A DNA stretch of 64,000 nucleotides. Origin: Salticus scenicus (lineage: Eukaryota > Arthropoda > Arachnida > Araneae > Salticidae). Below the pieces are notes generated by a model that was given only the letters and a program-made list of their open reading frames with translations, made no database searches and was not told the DNA's origin. This document shows, in pieces, positions 11,671-24,894 of the stretch (within the stretch, counting starts at the first letter, position 1; every line of letters starts with the position of its first letter). The stretch spans positions 74,941,626 to 75,005,625 of the forward strand of contig OZ005649.1 in the NCBI GenBank assembly GCA_963930645.1. The letters run 5' to 3'. A program made the translations under genes and the position numbers.

Positions 11671-13289
11671 TAATAATAATCTAAAAAGGATTTTGTAAGT
11701 TTTTAACATTTTATTTTCAAACCACAAAATGAAAAATCTAATGGTATTTTGAAACTAGTTCGACTTCTTTATGAGGAGAAAAATCTCTGTAATACATTTT
11801 TTATTTATGCTTATTTTATTCATTTATTTGAATAACAATATTTATTCATTATTATTATTATTATTATTATTAATTCTTAAATATCTGCAAACAAAGGGAC
11901 ATATTTTTCAAGCAATGCATTTTATTTTAACCTAATACGTATGTTTTGTTTATACATAAGACACTTGTTCAAGGACCGACAAAAGAATACTCACAATATG
12001 TCTGATAAGAAAAAGGGAAGGGGCAAAGTAATTTTTATTGCCTCTCAAAGCGACAGCAATAAATCAATTCAGAGAAGACAACAAATAGGACCCAGGACTA
12101 TAGAGAGAGATGTATATCTTTTATTATGTATAGTCCTGGATAGGACCGACTTCCTGTCTCAAAACTACAATTATACAATGGTTTACTTGCATGTCAGGGA
12201 ACCCACATAGGCAACAGGCAAACAAGGAAGGGAAAAAGCTTTTCTAAAAAAACATTTAAAAATCAAAGTCACCGAACTGCAAATTTCACCGCACCGCCTC
12301 TAATTACCAGAAATTCTGTTCAGCAGATAAGAAAGAAACGAAGAAGGAAAAATCACAATTGCGTCTCCTCCTCTACTCAAACCCTAGACCTTCTCAAACC
12401 TAGTAGGGGGTGTTGTCATCTCACACCTCTTTTTTCCCTCCCCTCTGTCCCTAAAAAAAAATAAATAATAGAAAACGATTCTGTTCACGCATCAATCTGT
12501 CACTATAATTAGTATTACATTGACAGATTCAGATAGCTACTTTAAAAATGTAAGAAAAATGTAAAATATTGGGCCATCGTCGTAATGTGAGTGCGTGTGT
12601 GTGTGTGGGGGGGGGGGGGGGGGGTTAAAAATATAGCGATAATGATACGAAAAAAAAAAGGACGAATGTTTCTAATTTCATATTCTCAATTCAAAATATC
12701 TAAGCTAACATGAATTCCTATGATTTTTACGCTTTTTGTTAATTTTTGCTTTATGTATGTACTCATTAGCGCTTAAAGCAATTTATAAAGAATAGCGAAT
12801 ATAAAAATCGTTTGATTTCTAATCATACTATAAGTATGGGGAACTTAGGTAATCGTAAAAAAATTTTATGTTTGAATTTTTATATTTTTGAACGTTTTGA
12901 GGTGTGAGGAATCCGAAAATAACAGTATCGGTGCGGTGTCCGTCTGCAGGGTGTTACTTTGTTAGTTTGTCAAATTGTTAGTTTGCGTACAAATTATCTC
13001 AAGAACAATGATCTCAGAGGTCAACCTTATTAAGAAAAATATCATTTATGACATTGGCAAGAACGCTATATTTTAATATTCTAATTTGTGAACTTCGCAA
13101 GTTATTGAAAATTTACTGTTTTCTTAACATTGAAGAATGGGTAAAAATTTCGAATAAACATGTACTATGAAAGTTATTTTCATTGTAAAGATTATAACAA
13201 TTTTAAAATGTCATTTATAATGCTTGTATGAACATCATTAAAATCATGAACATTCTACGTTTAAAACTTCGTACATTATTTAAGATTTA

Positions 13290-13322
<33 letters not shown>

Positions 13323-13980
13323 CTGACATGGCAGAATAGACCAAACATGACATAAACGCGTATTATGAGGACTATTTTTATCGTACAAATAATAGTTAAA
13401 TGTGATTTCTGATACTGGCAAGAACTTTACTAACTGCTGAGAGTCTGATTCGAAAAATTTGTAAGTTATTCGAGATTTCGATTTTCTTAACACCATGGAG
13501 TTACATGAAAATAAAAATAAGAAACTGACTCTAAAAAAAAAAAAAAAAAAAAACAATAAATTAAGATAAGGTAAATGTATCGAAGCACAGTTAGGGTAGC
13601 CAAGTAGGTAAAGAATTTCATCTCATTCTGCGACAGTGCTGAGTAATCAATCTTCATTTTTCTTAAAAGGAATATAATATGTCCTCTAATAGAAACTTGT
13701 GAGAACAAGAATATGACGGAGAACTTAGCAGAGTCCACCTAGACGAATTAGTTTTCAATATTACTGTCATATAATATTACATCATATACAAAAGCTGTTA
13801 ACACTGAAATATAACAATAACAATTAGAACACACTTATTTCCCATACACAATCCATTAAATTTGTAAACAATTGTTGATTCCTTCTAGAGAATCATTCAC
13901 ATAAGACCATACAGCATTGTTGCAAAACGGCAGAAATAATTTATTTAATTTGTAATATGTTATTTTGACTTTCTGACCTT
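11180..13980. other. Non-coding interior of the hAT element
   Basis: AT-rich sequence with TAA/ATT microsatellites (11637-11670, 11851-11873), a G homopolymer after (GT)n (12595-12624), poly-T at 13291-13322, and an interspersed-repeat copy at 12840-13000. Open frames at 11941 (+) and 13287-13738 (-) show no family resemblance; the latter translate homopolymers. Confidence 0.5.
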
Positions 13981-13982
13981 AA

Positions 13983-14409
13983 GGGCCCTCTTCACCCACC
14001 TTCGCCGGAAGCCGGAGCTAATGTTATTCTATGGGAAATTTTTCTTTACAAATAACTTATTAACTAATACATATTTTTAAATTCTGTTTTCACATTCTGA
14101 AAATTCCCAGCTGTTAAATTGACAGACCTTTTTCAAAAAAAAAATATTTTTTTTAATTTTTTATATTTTATTTTGAAACTTCAAAATACGAATTTTCAAT
14201 ATGTGAAATTTTTTCATTTTGCAATTTCAAAATAAAATATTAAAAATGAAAAAAATACATTTTTGAAAAAGGTCCGTCAATTTAACAGTTGGAAATTATC
14301 TGAATAAGTAAACAGAATTAAAAAATATGTATTAGTTAATAAGTTATTTGTAAAGAAAATTTCCCCGTAGAATAACATTGGCTCTGGCGACGGTAAGTGA
14401 AGAGGGCCG
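13983..14409. mobile_element. TTAA-flanked long foldback MITE
   Basis: This 427-bp element is flanked by TTAA (13979-13982 and 14410-14413). The ends read GGGCCCTCTTCAC and, inverted, CGGCCCTCTTCAC. The two arms are ~200 bp each and pair across most of their length (shared 'acaaataacttattaac' and 'ctgttaaattga'), leaving a short AT-rich loop. TTAA duplication is characteristic of piggyBac-type transposition. No transposase is present. Confidence 0.85.
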
Positions 14410-14507
14410 TTAAAATGATTTTTTATTATACAACAAAGCCCAAAATGTGATATAAAAATTGAATAGTGATTCAATTCTTTTAAAACTTCATTTAAATTTA
14501 GTGACCA

Positions 14508-14530
14508 GTGAAGCGGGCGTAGCCTACTAG
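14508..14530 (+). mobile_element. Possible Helitron 3' terminus
   Basis: 'gcgggcgtagcctactag' followed by T resembles the confirmed terminus at 57476-57492 ('gcgggcgaagctcgctag' then T). I see no clear preceding hairpin, so this is a candidate only. Confidence 0.4.
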
Positions 14531-14559
14531 TTTGTAATATATACACAAAATTTAAACAA

Positions 14560-15355
14560 AAAAGTCAATAATAGGCTGGTTTAAAAATATTTTATTTCCA
14601 TCTTCCCTCCCCCCTTGTACCCACCTTCAACTATATATCATTTATTATTACTTTAATGAAGTTTAAATTATATTTAAACAAATTTCCAGAGAAACAGCTA
14701 GCATGTAATATAAAAACAACCATTTCGCCTTTCTGCCAATCCGCCCCCCCCCCACCCCCGACCCTCTAAGATATGTGTAACACTTTTTATATTTTTTATT
14801 AAGCAGTAAGTGGTATTTACACAAAGTTTTATTTCAATCTATAATAGATTTGTTTAAAAATATCCTTTTTGCATCTACACAACCCTCTTATCCCCCTAAG
14901 CTATATATAATACTTCTTGTGCTTTTCGTAAAGAATAAGTGATAGTTACATTACGCAGAATATCGTTAAAAACGGTAACAATGTAATATACAAAAAATTA
15001 ATTCTCTTTGCCCCCCCTCACCCCCCCCCCTTTAGCCCCCGAAGTATATGTGACACTGTGTTTTTGTCTTAAACAGCAAGTGACAGACACAGTTTCATTA
15101 AAATCAGTAAGAACGCGATATAAAAACAATTATTCTCTTTCAATCTGCTGCTAGCCTCCCCTCCCCCAGGTATATACTAAGTGGTACCAATTTAATTGAT
15201 TGAAATTTCTAAAAAATTATTACGAAAATCATTCTATAAATTCATTATTTGATGTTTACTGTTTTCGCGATTTGCAAATTGCAAAAGTGCCCTTTTTTCC
15301 TTGTGCCCTTTTTCTGGTACCCTTTTTTACCAGTGCTTTTTTTTCCAGGATGCAT
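14560..15355. repeat. Second copy of C-rich array plus GTGCCC head
   Basis: Diverged units carry poly-C tracts, 'gtgtaacact', 'aataagtgatagtta' and 'tttaaaaatat', as at 1-1082. They are followed by 'gcgatttgcaaattgcaaaa' and three decayed GTGCCCTTTTTT units (15288-15350). The identical order of array, linker and minisatellite shows common ancestry with the copy at 1-1288. It is nested inside the large hAT element. Confidence 0.75.
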
Positions 15356-15606
15356 TTTGCTCAGTTATTCTCTTTTCTGTCCTTTTCTTCTTCTACTTTC
15401 CTTTTTATATTTCAGACAGAAATATTTAAAATGAGTTTGAGTTTGAATTGCTTTTTCACGCTCAAGTTCGTGTAAAAAACGAACTTCGCTCAACTCAAGT
15501 TCATAATTTAAAAAACGAGCGAAGTTCAACTCAAAACTCAAAATTTTTGAGCTACGCTCACGAACGCGTTCAAATGAACGCGTTCGTGCACAACACTGTT
15601 GCTGTG

Positions 15607-15874
15607 TATGTTACTTAATTTTAAAGTGTTAAAAGTTTCCCGAAACTAACGCTCAAAATGATGTCATAGATAAAACAATGTATTAAAATAGAGAAAATAA
15701 AATTTCATTCATGATTTCCATGAGTGCATTTCAACTGAATAAAATAATGAAAAAGAATAATGTAACAGAAAATCTTATATCACAATTGCAACAATAGATT
15801 GAGATAAAGAAAATAAAGTTTTATCAATGGTTTGCATGGTTTTGGAAGATTCTTTCATTAGTTCTCAATAAATA

Positions 15875-15913
<39 letters not shown>

Positions 15914-17674
15914 AGAATTTTAATGCATCGGGGGAAAATAGTAAATTAAATATGTAGAATTCAATTACTCCACGAGAAATTAATTACAGAAATAAATAAA
16001 TAGACACGTGGTTAAAAAATTGAATTAAAGGATTATGAAGTCATTTTTAATTTCTTGGAGACGTTTGGATTTCAAAACCTATGAGTATCATGATGTAAAA
16101 GATGAAGCCATTTGTTTTAAATATCATGTAAACCAACATTTAGTAATTTGAACTGGTAAGGAGAAATAAATTTGGAAATACAGGTGTCAAAATCGAGTGC
16201 TAAGCGGACGCAGACAACTATATTTTAGATAAATACATACAAATACACAATGCATACATTTCTCGAAAAGAAGCGTTATATTGAGCAATCGTCTTCTGGA
16301 GATGAAAAAAAATTGAGTGCTAAAACTAAAGCAAAATCACAGCCCGTTTGAAAATATAGAAATTAATATAAACTGCGCTTACAATTATTAGCAGGATTTT
16401 TAAATGCTTTCCGATTTTTAAAAAAAAAGTTTGAGAACCATTGATTCAAATGAATGAAAAGTACAGGAAAATGTTTGTGGGAAAAAAAAATTGCGTGTAA
16501 AGTTTGTACATTTTACCACGTTTTTATTAACTTCAATTCTTGTTTGTTTGTTTGTCCGGTACAGATCTTGCAATCTATTTTTAACTAACTTCCCTACTAG
16601 CTAGACATTTGAAACTTTCGCAGTAGCTCAGAACCCGGTGACAACACAATACTTCAAAGTCAGATTTTCGAATTTTAGAATAGTTTTTCTTTTAATTAAT
16701 TAAAATATGAAAATAATAAGCTCTTAATAGCAATAAAATAGCCATTAAAATATTAGCTATAATTTAATTATTGCAAAAAAAAAAAAAAAAAATACGTGTT
16801 TATTTTCTTTCGACATAAAAATAAATACATTTAATTCAACGTGAACGTTAAAAAATTATAAAAAGTTAAATTATGCATCTCACAAAAATTGACGTCATTA
16901 TCACTTTAAAAATTTTACACACATTGATAAGAGCTAATGTAGTTCACGATGCTAATATACGTTGTTCTAAAAGGAGCTATTTTATTTTTTAAACCAATTA
17001 TTTATTTATTTATTTATTTATTTTTCACTCTTATTATTATTTCACTGAACTGAGTCCATGTGCTAAAATATTGCTTAACTATTATTTTTTATCCTCGCGT
17101 ATTTTATTAATGATTCATCAGAAAATTTAAAAACATGGTATATAAAAAGGTTTTTTTTAATCTTATAATTATTTCTTAGTGTTACATTAAAATAAAGCTC
17201 AAGAATTTAGAAAATAATAATAATAATAATAATAATAATTAATCGACGGATGATTAATAGGATGTTAAAACAATCATTGCTATACGATCTGTAAAATCAA
17301 AATCCAAATAGCAATTATAGACGCTTAAAATCAAAATATCAGAAGGTTGTATTCTGGATTTATACGAGGACGTACACATAATATAGGTCCTAGTATTTTC
17401 AAGTGAAGGATTTAATGCCGTTCTTTCCTTCTTAACAATACATGCTTTCAGTATGTGGACATTAAATCTCGTCTTAACAAATCTCATTTTCAAATATGCG
17501 ATTTCAAAAAATAAATAAATAAATAAAATAAAATAAAATAAAATAAAATAAAATAAAATAAATAAAAATGTATACATAAATAAATAATGAAATATTAATA
17601 ACGATTTCAACAAACCATAAAATTTTGTGTATTTTTACTAAACATTTATCCAATTTTAATTATGACGTAAACTA

Positions 17675-17729
<55 letters not shown>

Positions 17730-19150
17730 AATACCATTTATATTATTTATGTATTCTTATATCTTTAAAAATACACCAACTTTTATGTGCTATAATAATA
17801 AAAATAATATATTCCCTATATATTTATAAATTACAGGTACAAATTAAAGTAAATCCAAAATATTATACAAATTAATTAATAAATAAATAATGTAAGTTCG
17901 CAAAGTGACCAAAATATCCCCCCCCCCCTCCCCGAAACACATACACACACGCACTCATATATATATATATCCATAATTTTTTCGTTGTTATATATTTCTA
18001 GGTAATTTTTGTCATTATACAGTAAATTTTCTGCATGTATTGAATAAATTAAAAATAAATAAATAAATAAAATACGTAAAATAGTCAATTATTAATTAAA
18101 ATGAAAAAAAAAAAAAAAAAAAAAAAAAATCCGAGAATTTGTTTATTTTTTCATGTTATATAAATTCAGTAAAAAAGGCAAAGAATGTACAAAAGAAAAC
18201 TTACACTTGATCTGTCAATGGAGAGTAACGGTTATGATTGCAGAAGATGTTCAACCAACCTTGATACTGCTTCTCAGAGAATAAGAATTTATTTTCGAAT
18301 ACATTCACTTACCTTGGCGTTCAGAGCCACCTGTTGATAGTTTCGGAAAGAGATCAAATTTAATTTTCTAGAAAGTTCTAATAAATTGTTTTAAAAAATT
18401 CAAACATTATGATAAACGTTTTGGGGTTATGCAGGAAATGTGAGTATATAAAGTTGCAGGTTAAGAAAAATATTTTTTAAATAATTAAATAGTTTAAAAG
18501 ATTAAATAATTGCAGGGCTTGTGATTTATTAACATTTCCAAATTGAAAGTCTCAAATTAATTGTTTCTGAATTATTAAATACATTTATAAGAATGGTGTA
18601 AAAGTAATTCTAATAAAATTGTCATTTCAAATATTTTTTTAAATTTTTAATTTAGGTTCTCATCGACATCTGGAATTTTCCGGGAGAAAGAAAAAAATGG
18701 AGAGCATGAATCAAGCAACGTTGCTGGAATAAGAAATTTCTTATTTTTCAAAATTAATAATTATTATTTTCTTCTAAATTCAATAGAAGAAAGTACAAAA
18801 TTCTTAAATTTTTCGATTTACAATTTCTAATGGATTTAGTTATTCTGAGAGTCCAGAACACTATTTGACCATTTTTAGCAAATGCCTGTCTGTCTGTTGT
18901 TGATACAATTTTGTGACAGATTTAATTCAAAAACTAGTGCACAACATTTCATATAAATTTATATTTAGATGTACGTTCATATAAGTTAGAACCTATTAAC
19001 TTTAAGTGAAAATTGCCCAGCAGGTGGCATTGCCAGCCCGTTTTACCATAACTATTAATATGGTAGTAGAGGATAACAAATAAACTTAAAAGCGTGCACA
19101 ATCAGGATTATTTTTAACATTATGAAATTAAATATATGTATATATATTTA
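15607..19150. other. Non-coding, microsatellite-rich
   Basis: No gene is supported. Visible are poly-T/A runs, (TAAA)n/(TAAAA)n at 17513-17565, a long (AT)n at 17681-17726, and a C-run at 17917. On the minus strand at about 18325-18305 the text CCAAG|GTAAGTG looks like a splice donor with 'ctatcaacag' upstream, but no exon with a recognisable product can be built. The open frames near 17254-17613 and 17876-18088 are AT-microsatellite translations. Confidence 0.45.
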
Positions 19151-19152
19151 TA

Positions 19153-20518
19153 ACTAGCTGTTGTGCCCGTGTCTTCGCATGGGAATTTAAGTATTATTCA
19201 CAGCATATTATTACAAAAAAAAAAAAAAAAAAAAAAAAAAATGCTGTGAAACAACCACACGACTTCCATTATCCAACATTACACGTATTAAATGCACTTT
19301 TTGGTGATAATGTGATCAAAAGACGTAAAATTGACCTAACAAAATATATATCTAAAATTTTTCGGTATGAGACAGCTCATACACGTAGATTTACATAGCG
19401 AGTTTAAAAATAAGGGGAAAAAAAAAAGAAAAAAAAATCGATTGAGCAACTTTTTGAAACACCAATTTCCGAGGTATAAAACTGGCCAACCTAATCAGGG
19501 TGACTGTTACTTTTCCTGCAATAGCCACGTAATACATGAGAACGGATACCTTAAATGGGTTTATGTAACGATATTCAAGAAAATAAAGCCGTTTTTGAGA
19601 TATCGACTTTTACCTAAACTTTGCATACTCACTTGACCAGAAAACAACAGTTGCTTGCAAAAGGATGTCTGAAAGAGGATTAATTTGGCGAGTTTGAAAA
19701 AAAAAAAAAAAAAATCTGTACAACCGTTTTCAAAGGAATACACTTGCGCGATCTGAAAATGAGATATTTTTAGAGGACGCCTATAAATTTTTCTGAGCTA
19801 ATTCATACGAAAGGGCATCTAATAGAGTGTTTATGTCCCTTTCCGACCCAAGCCGATCGTGCGGGTTAAACATCCACGACATCCACTTACATTTTTGCAT
19901 CTGGAACAGTCGTATCTAATAGAATTAGGAAATAAACGATCGAGCTAATTAGCAGAAAGTGTAAAGTACAATTTTCAATCAACAAATATCGGTTATAGTC
20001 CATATTTTTTTTTCTTTCAGTTTACAAAACAGAAGAATGTAATGTTTTAATGTAAAAATGTTTCGGGTTGGAAAGGGTTATAGCAAATTTGAAGAAGATC
20101 GTTAGAGCCGTTTTTGAGATATGGACCTACGGTCCTATTTTCAGTTCCCGTTGTCCCACTTCTGGTTTTCCAATTTTCACCAAAAGTTAGAAATGTCTTC
20201 TGTACACCAGACTTGTCACAATTCTGAAGTTTCGTAGCTCTATCTTTATTAGATTCGGAACTATGATAGTCAAAAGATTACAGACACACACACATACACA
20301 GTGGCCAATTGCCAAAAACTACTTTGTTGGACTCAGGAGAATTTAAAACATGTAAATCATGGGAAAACTCGATATCGAATATTCGAACCAAATACAACAC
20401 TTCCATTACCTACGGTAGTCGGGTGATGGAAGTAATATATTTATCTTAATTGACTATGCTGATGAAGACAGAGAATAGATTATTATAGTTAATAAGTATA
20501 ATTTGTAAATTTTCGTTC

Positions 20519-20554
<36 letters not shown>

Positions 20555-20665
20555 CTTTCAATTTGCATAATTGTTTGTGCATTCATTTGAACATAAACTT
20601 TTTCAACGCCCTAAAAAACAAAATTTCTATTGCCATTTCGTTCTGAAAAACGGGTACAATAGCTA
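19153..20665. mobile_element. Helitron-like segment with mirrored CTAG ends
   Basis: The left end reads, on the minus strand, 'acgggcacaacagctagt'. The right end reads, on the plus strand, 'acgggtacaatagctagt'. Both are the CTAG-type 3' terminus, facing outward. Internal text 'agccgtttttgagatat' occurs twice (about 19590 and 20110). Either two Helitron-type ends lie tail to tail, or one element carries inverted ends. No protein is recognised: the 89-codon frame at 19367-19636 is short and anonymous. Confidence 0.5.
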
Positions 20666-21024
20666 GTAAATAAAAAGTTTCCAAGAGGATCTTATACCAA
20701 AGCTGTTCCTTTTCTTTAACATTCAACTGCATCGAAAATATATTAGTTTTTTCTGCATTAAATTTTCGTCAAATGGTGGATATATGACAATATTTGAATC
20801 CGGTATCGATAACAGGAAATCACTATATATGCGTTATAATATAGAGAAAATAATTATATTTTGGACCAGCTTTAGTAGCCCCGCTTGGTAAAATTTGAAA
20901 TTTGGCACTGAAGTAGTACGTTCGTTTCTCGCCTGGGTCTTTTATAACGTAACTGCGATAGCCATTTTAATTCATCGCCAAAATGGAACAAAAATTTAAA
21001 TGCCAGCAAGTAGTAAATAAATAT

Positions 21025-21370
21025 TATGCATAAATTTTATTTACTAAATTATCTGTGTATAATGTACTGTGTGTAATTTATTCGGGGAAACACAGCCATT
21101 AGAGTGACTTTTCCCGAGAAAAAAAGGAATCACTTTTGCAAAAATTTTTGATGCCGAAAAAAGATTTTAGAATCAGCCATTAGAAGGCATCGAAAAACAG
21201 AAAAAAAGAAATGAATTTGAAACTGTATCTGAAGTTTTTCATTCACCTTTAGTAAATAAATTATTCATAAATTTTATTTACTGAATTATCCGTGTATATT
21301 CCTGTGCGTAATTTACTCAGGGAAAGACAGCCATTAGAGTGATTTTCCCGAGAAAAAAGGAATCACTTTT
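21025..21370. repeat. Direct repeat pair, ~230-bp period
   Basis: Two copies (about 21025-21140 and 21258-21372) share 'ataaattttatttact', 'gtgtaatttattc', 'cagccattagagtga' and 'ttcccgagaaaaa'. An inverted, more diverged copy sits at 39545-39675, so the unit is dispersed. The function is unknown. Confidence 0.7.
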
Positions 21371-21372
21371 TC

Positions 21373-22566
21373 TCTCCCGCTGATCAGTCTATGTCCTATA
21401 ACTATATCTATGATCTAAACCTCGGCCAAGTGTCATTAAATTCCGTCCAGGCACTTACACGTGATACCCGGTCGAGTAAAAAATGTACAATGTACTTCCA
21501 CCTTCCATCCCTCCCGTGCGCACAGAGAAAATATTCTGAAAACATTTTGGAGTTCTCTGATGTCTAAAACGTATAGATAATGCACCCCCCCCCCCCCTCA
21601 TTGAAACAGCTTTGCTGACAAAAGCCTCATGGCGCATGCGCAGATGTTTTTTACACATATCTATAAATTCAATCAAAATTTTGAAATTTTCAATGCATAT
21701 AATTTTAAGTTGGGTACGAACTAAATCCTTGCCAAGTGCCGTTGAATTCCATTCAACCATTAATTTATGGTAGTAAATTGATATAAAATATTTAAAAAAA
21801 AAAAAAAAAAAAAAGTGAATGTATATTTTATGATTATTTAAAAAAAGAAATGCAACTGTTCATTTATTGTACCAACCAGTTAGCAAACCAACTGATTGAT
21901 ACAATTTGATAATTCTCGTATCACTAATGGTAAACAAAAATTAATTCATATCGGAAAAAAATATAATAAAATAAAAACACTTGAAAAATAAAAAAATCAT
22001 TAGCTTTCAATTAAAGAATCTGAATCAGATATAAATAAATTAAATTAAATTACTAGATTTTTAAGAAAATGCATTGAACAGAAAACTAGCGTATAAAAAG
22101 GTCCCGAAAGCTAAAACTTGATTACTAAAAAGGTGCTATGTAAGCCCAAAATAATAAATCCCTAATTATTATTGAGTGATCAGATTCCACCATAGCCTTT
22201 CCACCATCATTTTCACGCTATCATTTATCATATTGATATTAAATTTGTAAAGGATCGAAGGGGGGGGGGGATATCAGATTATAATAGATTATCGTTTTAT
22301 TTATCTTTTCAGAGTCAAAACATGAACTTAAAGGGGAAAAAAAAACCTCTACTTTGAAGTTGTATTTGTCTTATACAAAGATAATTTTTAGGGACTATAA
22401 GCTATAACTTATTAAATTTCCCTCTCTGCAATATTCTTCCAGGGAACGAAGAAGAAATTATTGTAAAATAAATCACAATTGTTCCTTATACACTAGGTAT
22501 TCGTAAGACTATTAACTCAGAAAGTGATCCAACTACCATGTACCTTAATTTAAGAAAATGATGGAC

Positions 22567-22602
<36 letters not shown>

Positions 22603-22638
22603 TTTTTTTTTTTTTGAAAATTTATTTTTCCAACTGAG
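21373..22638. other. Non-coding, nothing recognised
   Basis: Includes a C homopolymer (21582-21597), poly-A, a G run (22260-22270) and an ATT microsatellite (22570-22602). The minus frame at 21455-21760 has no recognisable domain. Confidence 0.45.
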
Positions 22639-22706
22639 TGAAAATAATGCCTGGACCGAGAGTCGAACCCCGGATCAGGGCTCTACCAATTGAGCTATCC
22701 AGGCTG
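22639..22706 (-). mobile_element. tRNA-derived SINE, truncated head
   Basis: Minus-strand text reads GCCTGGATAGCTCAATTGG, then a junction that skips the anticodon arm, then GGGGTTCGACTC and the pairing acceptor end. This is followed by 'ttattttcactcagttgg' and an A-rich tail. The same 3' module follows both tRNA-like copies at 22900-23050, so a short SINE with a tRNA-like head is present in both orientations. Confidence 0.7.
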
Positions 22707-22828
22707 ACAACCGGTGGGCATTACTCACTCAGACAACCTTTAGGCAGAGTAACTGGTCTATCATATAGATAGCTCGACAGAATAAGCCGCAGGTAAGGGA
22801 AAACACCATTAAACAATGGGAGGAATAA

Positions 22829-23108
22829 ATACATTTATTAATATCACACAATCAACAGATTGGGAAGAAAATCATTTTTTTTTTTTGAAATTTATTTTTC
22901 CAACTGAGTGAAAATAATGCCTGGACCGAGAGTCGAGCCCCGGATCTGGATAGCTCAATTGGTAGAGCCTTGACCTTGTAAGTCAATGATCCGGGGTTCG
23001 ACTCCCGGTCCAGGCATTATTTTCACTCAGTTGGAAAAATAAATTTTCAATTAAAAAAAAAAAATGATTTTCTTCCCAATCTGTTGATTGTATGATATTC
23101 ATAAATGT
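22829..23108. repeat. Large inverted repeat around a tRNA-like loop
   Basis: Left arm about 22829-22945, right arm about 22988-23108. The arms share 'caacagattgggaagaaaat', the SINE tail 'ccaactgagtgaaaataatg' and 'cggggttcgactc'-type sequence with few mismatches. The 40-odd base loop holds the D-arm and anticodon arm of the tRNA-like sequence. A transcript would form a ~115-bp hairpin. Confidence 0.85.
22944..23016 (+). tRNA. tRNA-Thr(TGT)-like sequence, probably SINE head
   Basis: Cloverleaf elements are visible. The acceptor 'atctgga' pairs with 'tccaggc' with one mismatch and one wobble. The D arm begins GCTCAATTGGTAGAGC. The anticodon stem ttgac/gtcaa is perfect with loop CTTGTAA (anticodon TGT). 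The T arm is CGGGGTTCGACTCCCGG. The 5' acceptor strand is imperfect, and the copy is followed by a SINE tail and poly-A, so a retroposed SINE head is more likely than a working tRNA gene. Confidence 0.55.
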
Positions 23109-23269
23109 AGTTATTATTATTATTAGTAGTAGTAGTAGCAGTGGAAATTACTGTTTTAAAGTCTTAAAAATCTGCATATATATGAATTAATATTTAAAAT
23201 AATGAGTATTTCAGAATTTCTCAAAAACAATTTAAATAAAAAATAAAGTAAAATTCAAAAATTTTCATT

Positions 23270-23640
23270 TTTTACTTTCTCTTTCCCATAAGGTAGAGAA
23301 AGTATTGTTTTTGGGTCAAATTTTCAAACGCGAGATTTTGTTATATTTACACGTTTTGAGGTCTCCTGAACACGAAAATCATGTTTTTAGCAAATGGTCT
23401 GTGTGTATGTGTGTGTGTGTGTGTGTGTGTGTCTGTCTGTTATCAGTATATCTCAAAAACAAATTATGGCAGAAAGTTCAAACTTCGTATTCTAAGTGTG
23501 TATCATATAGGGATGCTACAGTAAGCTTTTCGTTAAGATCAAGCAAATGGTTCGTGTACAGGGACAATCAAGAGAATTCTAATACATTACGTCTATGGGG
23601 GAAATCGCAGGTAAGTAGAGTTTAACGTCTATAGACTGCA
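23270..23640 (+). repeat. Interspersed 'GTTTTGAGG' repeat, clear copy
   Basis: The best-preserved head of the family has 'tagagaaagtattg', then 'tttacacgttttgaggtctc', then 'ctgaacacgaaaatca', a (GT)n/(CTGT) tract and 'tatctcaaaaac'. The 106-codon open frame across it contains the (GT)n translation and is rejected as a gene. Confidence 0.75.
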
Positions 23641-24296
23641 CTAAGTCAAATGAAACGAATATATATTTTTTGTAATAGAGATAGTCAACTGTGAAAAAAA
23701 AATTGTGTATGTAGGAGCCTCGCCTCTCCCCCTGGGGTGGAAGTCCCCCCTCGAGGAGAGTAAATTTTCATGATGGGTATCTTTCAAAAGAGCTCGCCAA
23801 TACCTTTAAAACGAATGGTTGAACCATCGGTCTGCGATAATTTAAAACAAATTTATCGATTTTTTTTACTCCTAACGAAAAAAAAACTTAGAAAAAAAAA
23901 TCGTATTTTTTATTTATTTATTTATTTATTTATTTTTTTTTTTTGACTATTGAGAATAAAATGAACTTTTTTTTGGATATTTAGTGTTATAATACTTCTC
24001 TAATATGGAAATCGTCTGCATTATCATAAAAGATAACTTTTTTTAAATAATAATTTTAATAAATTATTTTTTAAAAACAGAATTATTTTTTAATAACCGA
24101 ATTAAATTTTATATAAATCTAGGTGCATTAATGAAACGGGGGGTTGAGGGGGCGGTAGCCCCCCTCACACAGAACTAATTATCATATAAAACTCTTCCGA
24201 AGCCTAATTTGAATTGTTTAACATAGGTTTACATAACATCGTTATCTTACCTCTTAATCTCCAACCTGTATTTATAGTATTAAATTTCAGGGTAAG
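23641..24296. other. Non-coding, G/C-run containing
   Basis: Two GC-rich patches ('cctcgcctctccccctgggg' near 23714 and 'gggggcggtagcccccc' near 24148) lie in AT-rich DNA. No gene is recognised. Confidence 0.4.
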
Positions 24297-24650
24297 AGAA
24301 AGTCGTGTGAGTGACACACCAGATTATTTTATAAAATTAAAATTTTCCCCGCTAAATTTTTAATTCCCCCATCCCTCGATTTCACATTATTATAGTTTAA
24401 CCACATATTCTAAACATATTTAGTTATTACTTGATGGATTTATCAATATCTTTTTTTTTTTTTTTTTTAAAGCTTGAAATGTTGAAATTTAGTACAAATT
24501 TGTAATTAGACAGAAAATTGTACTAAAAATAAAGGCATATTAAAAGGATGTTGAGGTAAAAGTAGAAAAATTAAAATAATAATAATAATAATAATAATAA
24601 GCTGATGTGTCATTCACACAATACTTTCTCTTTCTCTGATAGTCTTAGAA
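24297..24650. repeat. Segment with inverted 'GAGAAAGT' ends
   Basis: The left text 'agagaaagtcgtgtgagtga' is mirrored on the right (inverted 'gagaaagtattgtgtgaatg'), both continuing into 'cacac/atcag'. The right end matches the start word of the interspersed family. It could be one arm pair of that family's element. Boundaries are approximate. Confidence 0.5.
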
Positions 24651-24894
24651 GCAGTTCTGACATCAATTTCTGTGAAAGAGGAGCGGAAACCTCTCATATT
24701 TCAATATTCTGCCGACATTCATAAGACATAAGGCTGTTTTTGAATTAAGTATTTATTACAAATTATTCATAAAACTTTCACCCACACCACACTTAAAAAA
24801 TTACTTTTAGTCAAGCCTTTCAAGTGGCATTCCAGTGTGATTTTTAAAATATCAAATTTAAATTTCTAAAGTTATTTGTTTTTAAGTTATCTTT

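Larger units (their letters stand above)
7504..15606. mobile_element. Large hAT-type element with perfect 8-bp TSD
   Basis: The element spans 7512-15598 (8087 bp). It begins CAGTGTTGTGCAAGTTCACG and its other end, read inverted, begins CAGTGTTGTGCACGAACG. The flanking 8-mers are identical (ttgctgtg at 7504-7511 and 15599-15606), which is diagnostic for hAT transposition. Both subterminal regions (7520-7680, 15425-15590) are packed with gttcaagttc/gaac motifs in both orientations, as expected for transposase-binding arrays. A hAT transposase C-terminal remnant lies inside on the minus strand (8728-9024). Much of the length is later nested insertions: palindromic MITE, pogo-like MITE, SINE, TTAA foldback and the C-rich composite repeat. 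Typical hAT elements are 2.5-5 kb. Confidence 0.85.
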